A stretch of DNA of 64,000 nucleotides. It comes from Chlorohelix sp037138995. GTDB lineage: Bacteria; Chloroflexota; Chloroflexia; Chloroheliales; Chloroheliaceae. Under the pieces are notes generated by a model. That model made no database searches, was not told the DNA's origin, and saw only the letters and a list, made by a program, of their open reading frames with translations. The translations under genes were made by a program, and so were the position numbers. The stretch covers positions 62,001 through 126,000 of the forward strand of contig NZ_JBAXHI010000007.1 of NCBI RefSeq assembly GCF_037138995.1, read 5' to 3'. Positions 7,449 to 16,375 of the stretch are shown here, piece by piece (position 1 is the first letter of the stretch; every line of letters starts with the position of its first letter).

Positions 7449-10400
7449 TCAGGCTAATTTAGGCAACAATGCCCTAATTTCAGAGGATGGTTCTATGTCA
7501 ATTTCTTTCATAATGTGGCGGCACTCTTCATAATAATGCTGGGCTTCTTTCTTGTTTCCCATTGCCAAATGGCAATTGATTAGACCAATATATGCCTCTT
7601 CGCGGTATTCATCTCTTAGCAGATAACGTCGCCAACTTAATATTGCTTGGCTGACTAGGCGTTGTTTCTCGTAGGTACTGGCAAGCAATGACAACCCTTC
7701 CAGATAAATTTTTAAAAGCTCCTGACGGCGTGGGCTTGCCCAATCACTATAAATTTGATCCAGATAGTCACGCTTGTATAAATCGAGCGCTTTTGCCAGT
7801 TGCTCCAACTCTAGTTCTTGCGGTTTGGATAAAGCCGCCTTGACAGTTTTTTCCAGTTCAAGCGCGTCACACCAGATTTCACCGCTCAAGGTATAACTTT
7901 GGCTGGAGAATTTAATATCTACCGGCTTAATCAAGCGTCGTAAGTTGCTTAGGGTGAAGTGAAAATTATTGGCGGCTGCGCTATGGTCAACATCAGTCCA
8001 TATCCTATCAAAGATTTCTTCTCTGGTTGATTTGCCATGTTCCAGTAGAAAAAAGAATAGTTCTTTGGCTTTACTAATGCGCCAATATTCGATTTCGGCT
8101 TCCGCTGTCCAAACCCTGCCCCCATCTAGTGTTCTTACTTCTAGTTGGAAGTTGCTACCGGTTATACGGCTACTGTAACGGTTTGGAGTTGAATCCTGAC
8201 TAGGGCGCAACAGTGTAAGCTTGGGAGTTCCTTGAAACTCAAGCGGTGAGGCAGCGGGTGGGGGCGTAAATTCGGTTTCAAATTGGGCTATTACTGTGCC
8301 ATCAAAGGTAACAGCATCCATGCCAGAGTTTTCAGAAAGAATCGAGCTTTGACGATAGCCTTTGCGTAGTAGAAATTCATGAAGGTTGTTGCTGATTTTT
8401 TTTCTTGCCGCATATTCAAATAAGGAGGAGGCTCGTATTAGGTCAAAGGGTTGGTAGGGTTCGAAGCCGATATTTGGTACTAATCCAATACTTTCTTCCA
8501 GAAGCCCTACTGCTCGTTTGAATTCGGACATTGAAAAGTAAACAATTGCTTGATATAAGCGACAACGGCATAACCAATCCAGCCATTTATGTTCTTTGAA
8601 AGCTTTCGCCGCCTGTTCCAGTGGAGCTAATGCCCTTTTATAATAGCGGTTTTCCAAATCGAGCAACCCGTTAACAACCTCCAGCATTGCCCCACATTTT
8701 TTCATGCCGTAATCCCGATTAAGCTCGTGACCTTGTATTAAAAATTCCCGCGCTTCGGCTCGATTTCCTTCCAGTAGACTGTTAAGCGCCAGCATAGCGA
8801 TAGTTTCAAGTTCAAGAATGCGCAACCCAATTTGTCGGCTTAATGCCAATCCAGATTCATATTGCTCTCTCGCATTTACATGTTTATCGGTAAAATTACT
8901 TATATTGCCTTGTTGAAAAATCACATTGGCTTTTAGATAGAGATTTCCCAGTTTTTCGGTCAATTCTAGTGTGAGGTTAAGCTGTTCGGTAGCTTCCCGA
9001 TAGTTTCCTCTCATAATCTGGCAAATTGCCAGACCATAACGGCAATAGGCTTCTTGATTCTGATTGCCTACTTCTGCAAAATATTTCAAGGCTTTGTCAT
9101 AGTATATTCCTGCCCGTACTAAACGACCCATTGATTTATACAGGGTTGCCAGATAAATGTCGCTCATCATAACCCGGTATTTAAGTTCTAGCTGTCGGTA
9201 TAAATCCTGACCTTTTTTAAAAAAGGTTTCAGCCTGTTCAATCTGACCGTGTTCGGTATTAACTATCCCGGCGCTGGTGGATATTAGCGCTTGCGCGTAA
9301 ATTTTTTCCGGACTCAATCCACCCCAGTCTGCCAATGCCGAAGCTTTTTCTATCAGACGCGCTCCTTCCTCCACCTGCCCCATACGTGTGAAGGTGAGGG
9401 CGCGTTGCGCTATACACATTGCCGCATCTTCGACAGCCCCTTTTTCAAGGTAAACCTTTTCTGCTTTCTCGATTAATCCTAGCGCGGCTTCGCTCTGCCC
9501 TTTGTCAAATAAAATTCTGGAATAAATAAAAGCAAGTTCCGGGATAGATTCCACCGCTTCTTGCGGGATTAAGCCGATTAGCTCGGTCAAGCGGGTGATA
9601 AGCCCGGACTCATAAAGAGGAGTAGCCAGTCCGGCTATTATTTCCGCCGCTTTTCGCCCTTCATTTATAGCGAGGTAATTCTGCACCCCTTCTACATAAT
9701 ATTCTGAACGTATAGCCAGTTCCGCCGCTTTTAGATTACACTCACGCCACCTCTCTTTCTTATTGGCAAGGCGCGACTGTAGAAAACGCTTGAAAAGCGA
9801 GTGATATTTATAATAATAGGTGTCAGGCTTGCCGAAGTCGCTAGAAGGAACTTGGGCTACCGCTTCCACAAAGAGCTTGCGCTTGTCCAGTTTTTCTAAA
9901 ATTTGCTCACTATCCTGCAAACTGGTAAGTTCATTGCAAAGTTCAGGACTTAAAAGGTGTAAGCAAGAAGTCCGCAGCAAAAAATCCTCAATATCGGGCG
10001 GTTGGTCGGCTAGAACCACATCACCCAGATATTCAAATAGAGCCGAACTGTCCAAGTAGCCCTGTCCATATGGTCCACTCCGATTATTAAGATGGCTTAA
10101 TGATGTGTTACTGCTAACCATAGCAAGAATAACAGCTGTGACCCAACCTTCAGAGTATTCCGCCAACTTGTCAACCATCTTTGGGTCTTTAATTTTATAC
10201 ACCTCTACCAGCAAAGCAGCAATTTCTTGATGTTTAAAGCTTAACTCGGCTGCTCCTATACCTTTTATCAGGCGTTTGGCGTATAAATAGGCGAGCGGCA
10301 AATGGTCTGGCACACTTCTGGTAGAGACAATCAGTCTGAAACGTTCGGGTAACTTGAGCGACAGATGCCGCATAAAGGTTCCAACTGGCTCACTTTCAGC

Positions 10401-10838
10401 GTATTGATAATCATCTAGTACCATCACAGAAAGCTTGTTATCCACCAAAATTTGGGTTGCCAATTCTTCTGCAAACTGATAAGCCAATCGCTGGAGATTA
10501 TTTTCCTGCTCTAGGCTTCTACCAGATTCGATTTGTCCCAAAAGTGCTTCAAATTGGATACCAAATTCAGGAAAAAATGCTTTGACCGATTGCACTAGAT
10601 AACGGAAAAATCTTAGGGGGTCTCTATCTCCTTCATCGAGGGAATACCAAATCAGCCGCGCTGAGGTTTGTGCGGCAAAATCGGCAAGGAGGGCTGTTTT
10701 ACCATAACCTGATCCCGCCGAAATCAAGAGCAAACGATAAGAATCAAAGTCGTTGATTTCATCAATCAAACGCTGGCGGCTGACTAACCCTCGTGCTTTA
10801 GGCGCTGTAATTTTTGCAACTAAAATTGTTTTATCCAC
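7449..10838 (-). CDS. Giant transcriptional regulator: MalT-type ATPase, TPR array, SARP/BTAD C-terminus
   Basis: This 1129-residue cytoplasmic protein combines an N-terminal MalT/LuxR-type NTPase, a long tetratricopeptide region and a SARP-like output module. The Walker A is AGSGYGKT (residues 41-48) and the Walker B is VMVLDDYQ (about 138-145). TPR-like helices fill roughly 430-790. From about residue 885 an OmpR/SARP winged helix (KAKELFFFLLEHGKSTREEI) is followed by a bacterial transcriptional activation domain (about 980-1129). The start is a GTG at 10838 with little ribosome site. Such proteins usually sense a ligand through the ATPase and TPR parts and activate nearby genes; the target is not evident. 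It stands alone, with its own terminator downstream. Confidence 0.85.
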   Translation of the reverse strand: MDKTILVAKITAPKARGLVSRQRLIDEINDFDSYRLLLISAGSGYGKTALLADFAAQTSARLIWYSLDEGDRDPLRFFRYLVQSVKAFFPEFGIQFEALLGQIESGRSLEQENNLQRLAYQFAEELATQILVDNKLSVMVLDDYQYAESEPVGTFMRHLSLKLPERFRLIVSTRSVPDHLPLAYLYAKRLIKGIGAAELSFKHQEIAALLVEVYKIKDPKMVDKLAEYSEGWVTAVILAMVSSNTSLSHLNNRSGPYGQGYLDSSALFEYLGDVVLADQPPDIEDFLLRTSCLHLLSPELCNELTSLQDSEQILEKLDKRKLFVEAVAQVPSSDFGKPDTYYYKYHSLFKRFLQSRLANKKERWRECNLKAAELAIRSEYYVEGVQNYLAINEGRKAAEIIAGLATPLYESGLITRLTELIGLIPQEAVESIPELAFIYSRILFDKGQSEAALGLIEKAEKVYLEKGAVEDAAMCIAQRALTFTRMGQVEEGARLIEKASALADWGGLSPEKIYAQALISTSAGIVNTEHGQIEQAETFFKKGQDLYRQLELKYRVMMSDIYLATLYKSMGRLVRAGIYYDKALKYFAEVGNQNQEAYCRYGLAICQIMRGNYREATEQLNLTLELTEKLGNLYLKANVIFQQGNISNFTDKHVNAREQYESGLALSRQIGLRILELETIAMLALNSLLEGNRAEAREFLIQGHELNRDYGMKKCGAMLEVVNGLLDLENRYYKRALAPLEQAAKAFKEHKWLDWLCRCRLYQAIVYFSMSEFKRAVGLLEESIGLVPNIGFEPYQPFDLIRASSLFEYAARKKISNNLHEFLLRKGYRQSSILSENSGMDAVTFDGTVIAQFETEFTPPPAASPLEFQGTPKLTLLRPSQDSTPNRYSSRITGSNFQLEVRTLDGGRVWTAEAEIEYWRISKAKELFFFLLEHGKSTREEIFDRIWTDVDHSAAANNFHFTLSNLRRLIKPVDIKFSSQSYTLSGEIWCDALELEKTVKAALSKPQELELEQLAKALDLYKRDYLDQIYSDWASPRRQELLKIYLEGLSLLASTYEKQRLVSQAILSWRRYLLRDEYREEAYIGLINCHLAMGNKKEAQHYYEECRHIMKEIDIEPSSEIRALLPKLA

Positions 10839-11164
10839 TCTAGCTATAAATAATTATACATCTAGATATTAATCAATTATAATTCTAAAATTATAAGCTT
10901 ACAATATGATAAAGTATTATTATTATACTATTTTACAATACTATTATTATAAAATCTGCGAATTTATCTGCATAAATTTAACCGCACTCTAAAATTTTAT
11001 TAGCATTATGGTTTTTTAGCTTTCACCCGTTCAAATAATGAAGAACAAATATAGGGTTCTAATATTTATAAAAATATAATAGGAAATTTGGGGCTTAAAT
11101 CTCGATAAATAATGCGAGAATCTCAATTTTTGAGGAAACTAATAAAGTAGCATATTGCTAATTT
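10839..11164. other. AT-rich intergenic region
   Basis: Lies downstream of ruvA and upstream of the giant regulator. It is extremely AT-rich with ATTATTATTAT-type simple sequence around 10915-10955. A TATAAT hexamer occurs close to the regulator start on the minus strand, but no clear -35 is visible. No gene is seen. Confidence 0.5.
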
Positions 11165-11761
11165 TTATTGTCCCAGAAAACGCAACGCTTCCAGCACTTG
11201 CTCTTCAAGCGATAGCTCTTGCTCTGCCGGAAGTGCGTTCAAAGCGGTTTGTATCTCTGCTGGGGTGTAACCTAAACCACCCAGCGCTTCTACCAATTGT
11301 CGCCGCTCCAATACGGTGGGGGTTGCTTCGACATTCCGGCTTGGTTTTGCCGGTTGCACCTCCACCAATTTCCCCTTCAGTTCAAGAATGATTCGGGCAG
11401 CGGTTTTGGGTCCAATGCCGGATACTTTCTTTAGAAAATCTACGTTGCTTTGTGCAATAGCCAGATGTGTTGCGCCTACATCAGCCGCTCCTATTAAGTT
11501 AAGCGCGGCTCGCGGACCTACTCCTGCTACACTCAATAACATTTCAAATAACTCTTGTTGTTCAGAAGTTTTGAAACCATAAAGGGCAAGTTGGTCTTCG
11601 CGAACATAGAAATGGGTAAACAGCTTTACCTCTCGCCCAATCTCGCCGAGGTCGTCTAGTGCGGATGTAGGCACAAATACTCTCAGGCTAACTCCTCCTA
11701 CATTGATAAGAGCCGAATCGGTTCCCATTTGCTCCAACTGCCCACGAATCGCTGCTATCAT
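11165..11761 (-). CDS. ruvA: Holliday junction branch migration complex subunit RuvA
   Basis: This 198-residue protein is the junction-binding subunit of the RuvAB motor used in homologous recombination and repair. It has the N-terminal OB-fold (MIAAIRGQLEQ...), the two helix-hairpin-helix motifs around LLSVAGVGPRAALNLI and FLKKVSGIGPKTAARII, and the C-terminal RuvB-contact domain with YTPAEIQTAL. Length is typical. Its ATG at 11761 overlaps the stop codon of the amidohydrolase gene by four bases (ATGA), which points to translational coupling. No ruvB or ruvC is present in the window. Confidence 0.95.
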   Translation of the reverse strand: MIAAIRGQLEQMGTDSALINVGGVSLRVFVPTSALDDLGEIGREVKLFTHFYVREDQLALYGFKTSEQQELFEMLLSVAGVGPRAALNLIGAADVGATHLAIAQSNVDFLKKVSGIGPKTAARIILELKGKLVEVQPAKPSRNVEATPTVLERRQLVEALGGLGYTPAEIQTALNALPAEQELSLEEQVLEALRFLGQ

Positions 11762-12615
11762 TCTCCTCTTTCCTCCAAACCCAGCAAACGCGCTGCATTA
11801 CCACCCAACACCAGTTCTAATTCAGTTTCGTTTAACATTGCTTCTTTTCGCACTCTTTCCAGTAAACGAGCTTGCCCAAGTAGTGGATAATCACTCGCCC
11901 ACAAGATTTTATGCGCCCCCGCCAAATCACATACTGCTCTGAAAACGCCAAAGCGGTATAAATAAGTGGTAGCGGCTGTATCATAGTATAGGTTGGAAAG
12001 GGCTTTGGCTACTTCGGGCATTAATTCGTAAAAAGGTAACCCACCACCCCAATGCGCTGCGATTATATTGCATTCCGGGTGATGCTGCGCTAAAGCGAGA
12101 ATTTTATCTGGGGTGGTTTTGCCCTTGCCGGGATATAGATGTCCCAGCGGTTCACTGGCATGTAGCATTATGACAGCCTTATATTTGATGGTTATTGCTG
12201 CCAAATCGTGGAATAAAGCAGGTTCGGTAAGGTCAAAGCCTTGACCATCGGCGGTTAGCTCGCCCAAACCGCGTAGTCCTGCTACATAGCAGCGTTCCGC
12301 TTCGTAAAGCGCTCTATCACCCTCAAGGGGTTGTATTGCCGCCAACCCTACCAGTTTATCCGGGAAAGCCTTTATTGCCTCAATAATATAATCATTTGAA
12401 GCGGCGCATAGTGTGCCATCGGCGAAGGCATAACCGGTAACAACCGTTCTATCTACTCCTGCGCGTTCCATTTCTTGTACCAATTCAGCGGCAGTTACCA
12501 TTTTAGCTTTTGGCGAGGAGTAACATTCCCGAAAACGCTCATCACGTTCGGATAGATCGTTTCGGTGGGCTATCAAATCTTTTGAAAAAATGTGGGTATG
12601 GGAGTCAATAATCAT
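11758..12615 (-). CDS. Amidohydrolase-2 family metal-dependent hydrolase
   Basis: This 285-residue cytoplasmic TIM-barrel protein begins with DSHTHIF, giving the HxH metal site at residues 6 and 8. Further candidate ligands are the histidine in IMLHASEP, AAHWGGG and the aspartate in ILWASDYP, the pattern of PF04909 hydrolases and decarboxylases. The substrate is unknown. It lies 8 bases downstream of the PhaR-like gene and overlaps ruvA, so all three are likely cotranscribed. Function is given at family level only. Confidence 0.8.
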   Translation of the reverse strand: MIIDSHTHIFSKDLIAHRNDLSERDERFRECYSSPKAKMVTAAELVQEMERAGVDRTVVTGYAFADGTLCAASNDYIIEAIKAFPDKLVGLAAIQPLEGDRALYEAERCYVAGLRGLGELTADGQGFDLTEPALFHDLAAITIKYKAVIMLHASEPLGHLYPGKGKTTPDKILALAQHHPECNIIAAHWGGGLPFYELMPEVAKALSNLYYDTAATTYLYRFGVFRAVCDLAGAHKILWASDYPLLGQARLLERVRKEAMLNETELELVLGGNAARLLGLEERGE

Positions 12616-12623
12616 GGGAAAGG

Positions 12624-13124
12624 TTATTTGGGCGGTAAGTCCTCAATAATTTCAATACGATTTACTTTATTGGGATTTTTACGATTGCTCTCATTTGGGC
12701 TACTGGCTTGATGGGTACGGCGGCGTTGTTCAACTAGTCGTTCAATAAAGCGCAACATATCTTCTTCACGCCCTTCCGCAATATCAACCCAAAACTTGAA
12801 GGTGCGCTCTACTTCCTGTTCAAGAAACTGCCCAAATGAAAGGGTGAAGGGACGGGTGAGGGTTGAGCCGAGTTTGCGACTGGTTTCACCCCCGAATCGT
12901 AACAATTGGCTGAGCATACCGCTAGGTAAAAAACGTTGCTCCCTTTCGCGCTCAAGCAAAAGCTGGCTAAAGATTACGGTGGTAATATCCTCATCCGTAT
13001 CGTTATCCACAACCTGAACTTCTTCTCCTGATACCACAAGTTTGGCTACTACATCCAGTGTAATATAGGTTCGAGTCTCGGTATCGTAGAGTTTTCGATT
13101 GTTATAGCGTTTGATTACACGCAT
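12624..13124 (-). CDS. phaR: PhaR-type polyhydroxyalkanoate synthesis regulator
   Basis: This 166-residue protein starts MRVIKRYNNRKLYDTETRTYITLD in its first 24 residues, the diagnostic N-terminal DNA-binding domain of PHA/PHB synthesis repressors (PF07879). The middle, EVQVVDNDTDEDIT, continues that domain, and the C-terminus is a charged helix and tail. An in-frame TTG at 13148 would add 8 residues. The ATG at 13124 is preferred because it matches the usual start of the family; neither has a good ribosome site. In proteobacteria PhaR senses PHA granules and represses phasin genes. No PHA synthase or phasin is in this window. Its downstream partners, an amidohydrolase and ruvA, are unexpected. 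Confidence 0.8.
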   Translation of the reverse strand: MRVIKRYNNRKLYDTETRTYITLDVVAKLVVSGEEVQVVDNDTDEDITTVIFSQLLLEREREQRFLPSGMLSQLLRFGGETSRKLGSTLTRPFTLSFGQFLEQEVERTFKFWVDIAEGREEDMLRFIERLVEQRRRTHQASSPNESNRKNPNKVNRIEIIEDLPPK

Positions 13125-13302
13125 AAAATTACTGTCTGCGCTGCTCAATTAGGTTATCGTTTTCATCATAGCGTTCTTCAAAGGTTTCGCCTCGTAGTTG
13201 GTCATTTTACAATATGACCCTGCACAGGGGTGCGTTCCTGAGAACGAAGCTCGGAGTTTCCGTCAGTTCTAGGCTTTTCCCCATCCAGTTAAATTGTTAT
13301 TC

Positions 13303-13626
13303 CTATTTATTAAAAAACACACCGTAAACGTTATCTTTAATAGCTTGTAGGCATTCTTCCAAATGTCCAGTGACTTCCAAATCCTGCCACTTTTTGTTAT
13401 CTCGATAATAAGCTAGGATATAAAGGCTATGTCCATCATCTAACGGGCTGATACGCGCCCATGAAGCATAATAACCCTGCCATTGCTTTGAACCATGCGG
13501 AACCACGTATTCGTACATAGTTAGCGTTCCACGGCGGTCTTCCGCCAGAATGCTCTCCCATTTTGCGGCTGAACCTATAAATTCCTGCGCTCGTTTAAGT
13601 AATTCACTAATTCCTACTATCCGCAT
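13303..13626 (-). CDS. Hypothetical protein, 107 aa
   Basis: I do not recognise this protein. It is soluble and rich in aromatic residues, with WESILAEDRRGTLTMYEYVV and the block GYYASWARISPLDDGHSLYILAYYRDN suggesting a small alpha/beta or SRPBCC-like fold. There is no signal peptide and no cysteine cluster. The ATG at 13626 has no strong ribosome site. It is monocistronic, about 150 bases upstream of the PhaR-like gene, and divergent from the acyl-CoA synthetase gene. Confidence 0.55.
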   Translation of the reverse strand: MRIVGISELLKRAQEFIGSAAKWESILAEDRRGTLTMYEYVVPHGSKQWQGYYASWARISPLDDGHSLYILAYYRDNKKWQDLEVTGHLEECLQAIKDNVYGVFFNK

Positions 13627-13853
13627 AGGTTAAGCATAGCACGAAGAGAGGCTTATATCAACTGAAAAGAGAGTTCGAGCAGGGCGTTTCAGTGTGTGTT
13701 TTCCATGAGAAAAATAGAAAAAGGACACTTTTACCCTTATTGTTACAAGAGAAATGACAAAATTACTGAATAGTTTGACCTACTTAGTGGCGGTACGTAT
13801 AATCCAATAAGCAATTGTATATCCACCTGAAGAATATGTTCCGGAGGAAGAAG

Positions 13854-15530
13854 ATGACAGATACTCGCCCCCTGTATCGTAATTTTGTCGATAATTTTAC
13901 GTGGGATTCCTTGATGGCGCGTTGTGGTTGGAATCCGCGTGAGCGTTATAATCTTGGCTACGAAGTTTGTGACCGCTGGGCAAACGACCCCGCAAAAGCC
14001 GATTCTCCAGCTTTGCGATTCGAGTTAAAGGACGGTACGCATGGAAGCTATTCTTATAGTCAGTTGCGCGACCTCTCCAACCAAGTAGCCAATACGTTGA
14101 CTGCGCTTGGAGTCAAAAAAGGTGATAGAGTAGCGGGTTTGTTGCCCAAATCCCCAGCTATCTTACCGACAGTTATTGCTATTTGGAAGATGGGCGCGGT
14201 TTATGTGCCGCTATTTACCGCTTTTGCCGGACCTGCCGTAGCTTATCGTATTCGCCATAGTGAGGCACGCGCAATAATTACCGATACCACAAATCTTCCC
14301 AAAATACAGGAAGGGCTAAATGAAGCGGAAGGTTTGCCGCTGTTAAATAATATTCTGGTAATTGGTGACGAAAAGTCATATTTGGGTGAAGGTATAACCA
14401 ACTTTTGGGCGGTTGTTAATGCGGCTTCCACTGAATTTACCATAGTGGAAACGAAACTGGATGATTTGGCAGAAATCCAATATACCAGCGGTTCAACCGG
14501 ACAGGCAAAAGGAGCAATGATTTCCCATAAAATCGGTCTGTCTATTTTGCCCTATGTTCTTTTTGCAATGGGTATGCGTGAAGATGATGTTTTCTGGGGC
14601 GGCGCAGACCCCGGTTGGGCTTATGGCTTGATTATCTGCTTGCTTGGACCCTTGCTGATTGGAAATACTGCCACGATGATTGAGCCGACCTTTAGCGCCG
14701 AGCTTTTCTGGCAAGTGGCAGAACGCTATGGGGTTACAAATATCGCTTACGCCCCTACTGCTTACCGGGCGTTAGCAGCGGCAGGCGCGGAAATCGCTCG
14801 CAAGTATAAGCCAATCGTAAGAGTTGCCAGCAGCGCGGGTGAGCCACTCAACCCTGAAGTAATTGATTGGTTCCAGCGTGAGTTAAATGTACCGATTTAT
14901 GACCATTACGGGCAAAGCGAATTGCTGATGATTGTAAATAATTACCATGCTTTCAGTGACCCTATCCGTCCGGGTTCGATGGGTCGCCCGATGCCCGGTT
15001 TTGAGGTTGAATTGGTTGATGAGAAGGGCAATATTGTGCCTACTGGGTCTGTTGGACAAATTGCCCTGAACAAGACCTGTTTGGGTTATGTCTTTAAGGG
15101 CTACTTGAAAGAGCCTGAAAAAACTGAAGCGTTATATGCTGGGGATTGGCATTTAACTGGAGATATGGCGCGGCGCGATGAGGATGGCTATTTCTGGTTT
15201 GAGGGGCGAGCGGATGACCTGATTAATACCAGCGGTTATCGGGTCGGTCCGTTTGAAATTGAAAGCGCTTTGCTGGAACATCCGGCGGTAGCGGAGGCGG
15301 CGGTTATCGGCGTACCAGATCAACAACGTGGCGAAATCATCAAAGCGTATGTGACTCTAAAAGCAGGGAGCGTAGGAAGTGAAAAATTGGTAGAAGAATT
15401 GCAGCAGGTTGTACGGAAAAGCGTTGGTAAGCATGCCTTCCCTCGCCAAATTATTTTCACCGATGCGCTTCCTAAAACGCCTAGCGGGAAAATTCAACGC
15501 TTTTTGTTGCGTAAGGAAACCGCTAATTAA
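13854..15530 (+). CDS. Acetyl/acyl-CoA synthetase (AMP-forming)
   Basis: This 558-residue cytoplasmic enzyme would convert acetate or another short acid to its CoA thioester. It has the AMP-binding signature YTSGSTGQAKG, the conserved DHYGQSELL block, WHLTGDMARRDEDGYFWFEGR, and the catalytic lysine motif LPKTPSGKIQR close to the C-terminus. Length and layout resemble the AcsA-like acetyl-CoA or medium-chain acyl-CoA synthetases. The ATG at 13854 is set by a near-perfect GGAGGAAGAAG directly upstream; in-frame codons further upstream are not needed. The inorganic pyrophosphatase gene follows on the same strand, and its product would pull the PPi-forming ligase reaction forward. Substrate assignment is inference. 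Confidence 0.85.
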   Translation: MTDTRPLYRNFVDNFTWDSLMARCGWNPRERYNLGYEVCDRWANDPAKADSPALRFELKDGTHGSYSYSQLRDLSNQVANTLTALGVKKGDRVAGLLPKSPAILPTVIAIWKMGAVYVPLFTAFAGPAVAYRIRHSEARAIITDTTNLPKIQEGLNEAEGLPLLNNILVIGDEKSYLGEGITNFWAVVNAASTEFTIVETKLDDLAEIQYTSGSTGQAKGAMISHKIGLSILPYVLFAMGMREDDVFWGGADPGWAYGLIICLLGPLLIGNTATMIEPTFSAELFWQVAERYGVTNIAYAPTAYRALAAAGAEIARKYKPIVRVASSAGEPLNPEVIDWFQRELNVPIYDHYGQSELLMIVNNYHAFSDPIRPGSMGRPMPGFEVELVDEKGNIVPTGSVGQIALNKTCLGYVFKGYLKEPEKTEALYAGDWHLTGDMARRDEDGYFWFEGRADDLINTSGYRVGPFEIESALLEHPAVAEAAVIGVPDQQRGEIIKAYVTLKAGSVGSEKLVEELQQVVRKSVGKHAFPRQIIFTDALPKTPSGKIQRFLLRKETAN

Positions 15531-15761
15531 TAAATAGTGAATTGACATAGTTCAAACACAGGGTAGAATTAGAAGGGATATTATTGAATTGGTTACTGGT
15601 ACAAGCCCACGAATGTAAGTTGAATTTGAGGGCTGGTATAGAAGGCACAATTATTCAGACCAATTCTAACTTGCCACAAAGGGTTATCGGATATAAAATA
15701 GATGGCAAGAGTAGTAATACGAAAAAAAACCTTATCGTAATTTCGATTACAGGAGAATACT

Positions 15762-16289
15762 TTGAAGAGAACGAGTATTGAGGTTATTATCGAAATTCCA
15801 ACGGGTTCGCGTAACAAGTATGAGTATGACAAAGAACGCAAACTTTTCAAATTGGATCGTGTTCTTTTTTCTTCGGTTCATTATCCGGCAGACTACGGGT
15901 ATATAGACCAGACTCTTGCTTTAGACGGAGACCCACTTGATGCTTTGGTGATAATGGATTTTCCTACTTTTCCCGGTTGTGTTATTGATACCCGCCCAAT
16001 CGGGATTCTGGGGATGCAAGACGAGCAGGGACAGGATGAAAAAATTCTGGCTGTTCCTACTAAGGACCCACGTTATCGCCATATTACCAAACTAGAGCAT
16101 CTTGGTCCTCATTGGTTGAGAGAAATTGAAAACTTCTTTGCTACCTATAAAGCCCTTGAGGATAAATGGACAGAGTTGTTAGGCTGGTATGACGAAACAA
16201 AAGCTTGGGAAGTCATCGTAGAATGCGAAAAACGCTACCAAGATTTTGAAGCATCAAAAAAGCGCAAAGCTACGCATGAGCCAGAATAA
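15762..16289 (+). CDS. ppa: Inorganic pyrophosphatase (family I)
   Basis: This 175-residue cytoplasmic enzyme hydrolyses PPi to phosphate. It has IEIPTGSRNKYEYD, the YPADYGYI block and the metal-binding signature DGDPLDALV, all typical of soluble family I enzymes, followed by KDPRYRHI. The start is a TTG at 15762, decided by AGGAG at 15751-15755 with a 6-base gap. It sits downstream of the acyl-CoA synthetase gene, with a 230-base gap that contains no convincing gene. Confidence 0.95.
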   Translation: MKRTSIEVIIEIPTGSRNKYEYDKERKLFKLDRVLFSSVHYPADYGYIDQTLALDGDPLDALVIMDFPTFPGCVIDTRPIGILGMQDEQGQDEKILAVPTKDPRYRHITKLEHLGPHWLREIENFFATYKALEDKWTELLGWYDETKAWEVIVECEKRYQDFEASKKRKATHEPE

Positions 16290-16330
16290 AAAACAGTGAT
16301 GTTTTTTAATTTTGCAAAGGTATAAAAGAA

Positions 16331-16363
16331 AAAAGGCTGTGGAATATAAACCACAGCCCTTTT
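16331..16363. terminator. Bidirectional terminator between ppa and the inositol-phosphate synthase gene
   Basis: Perfect stem GGCTGTGG/CCACAGCC with an 8-base loop. It is preceded by a run of A and followed by CTTTTGATTT, so it can serve both convergent genes. Confidence 0.85.
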
Positions 16364-16375
16364 GATTTCTAGCAC

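Noticed and set aside
13149..13215. Short charged frame (reads DQLRGETFEERYDENDN) upstream of the PhaR-like gene
   Set aside because: No start codon and only 24 codons; it could be a remnant but cannot be supported.
13200..13290. Hairpin-like GTTCCTGAGAAC segment considered as a tRNA or small RNA
   Set aside because: No cloverleaf, promoter or terminator could be fitted.
15584..15781. Plus-strand frame of 65 codons between the acyl-CoA synthetase and ppa genes
   Set aside because: TTG start, no family features and overlap with ppa. An AGAAGG lies upstream, but the product does not look protein-like enough to call.
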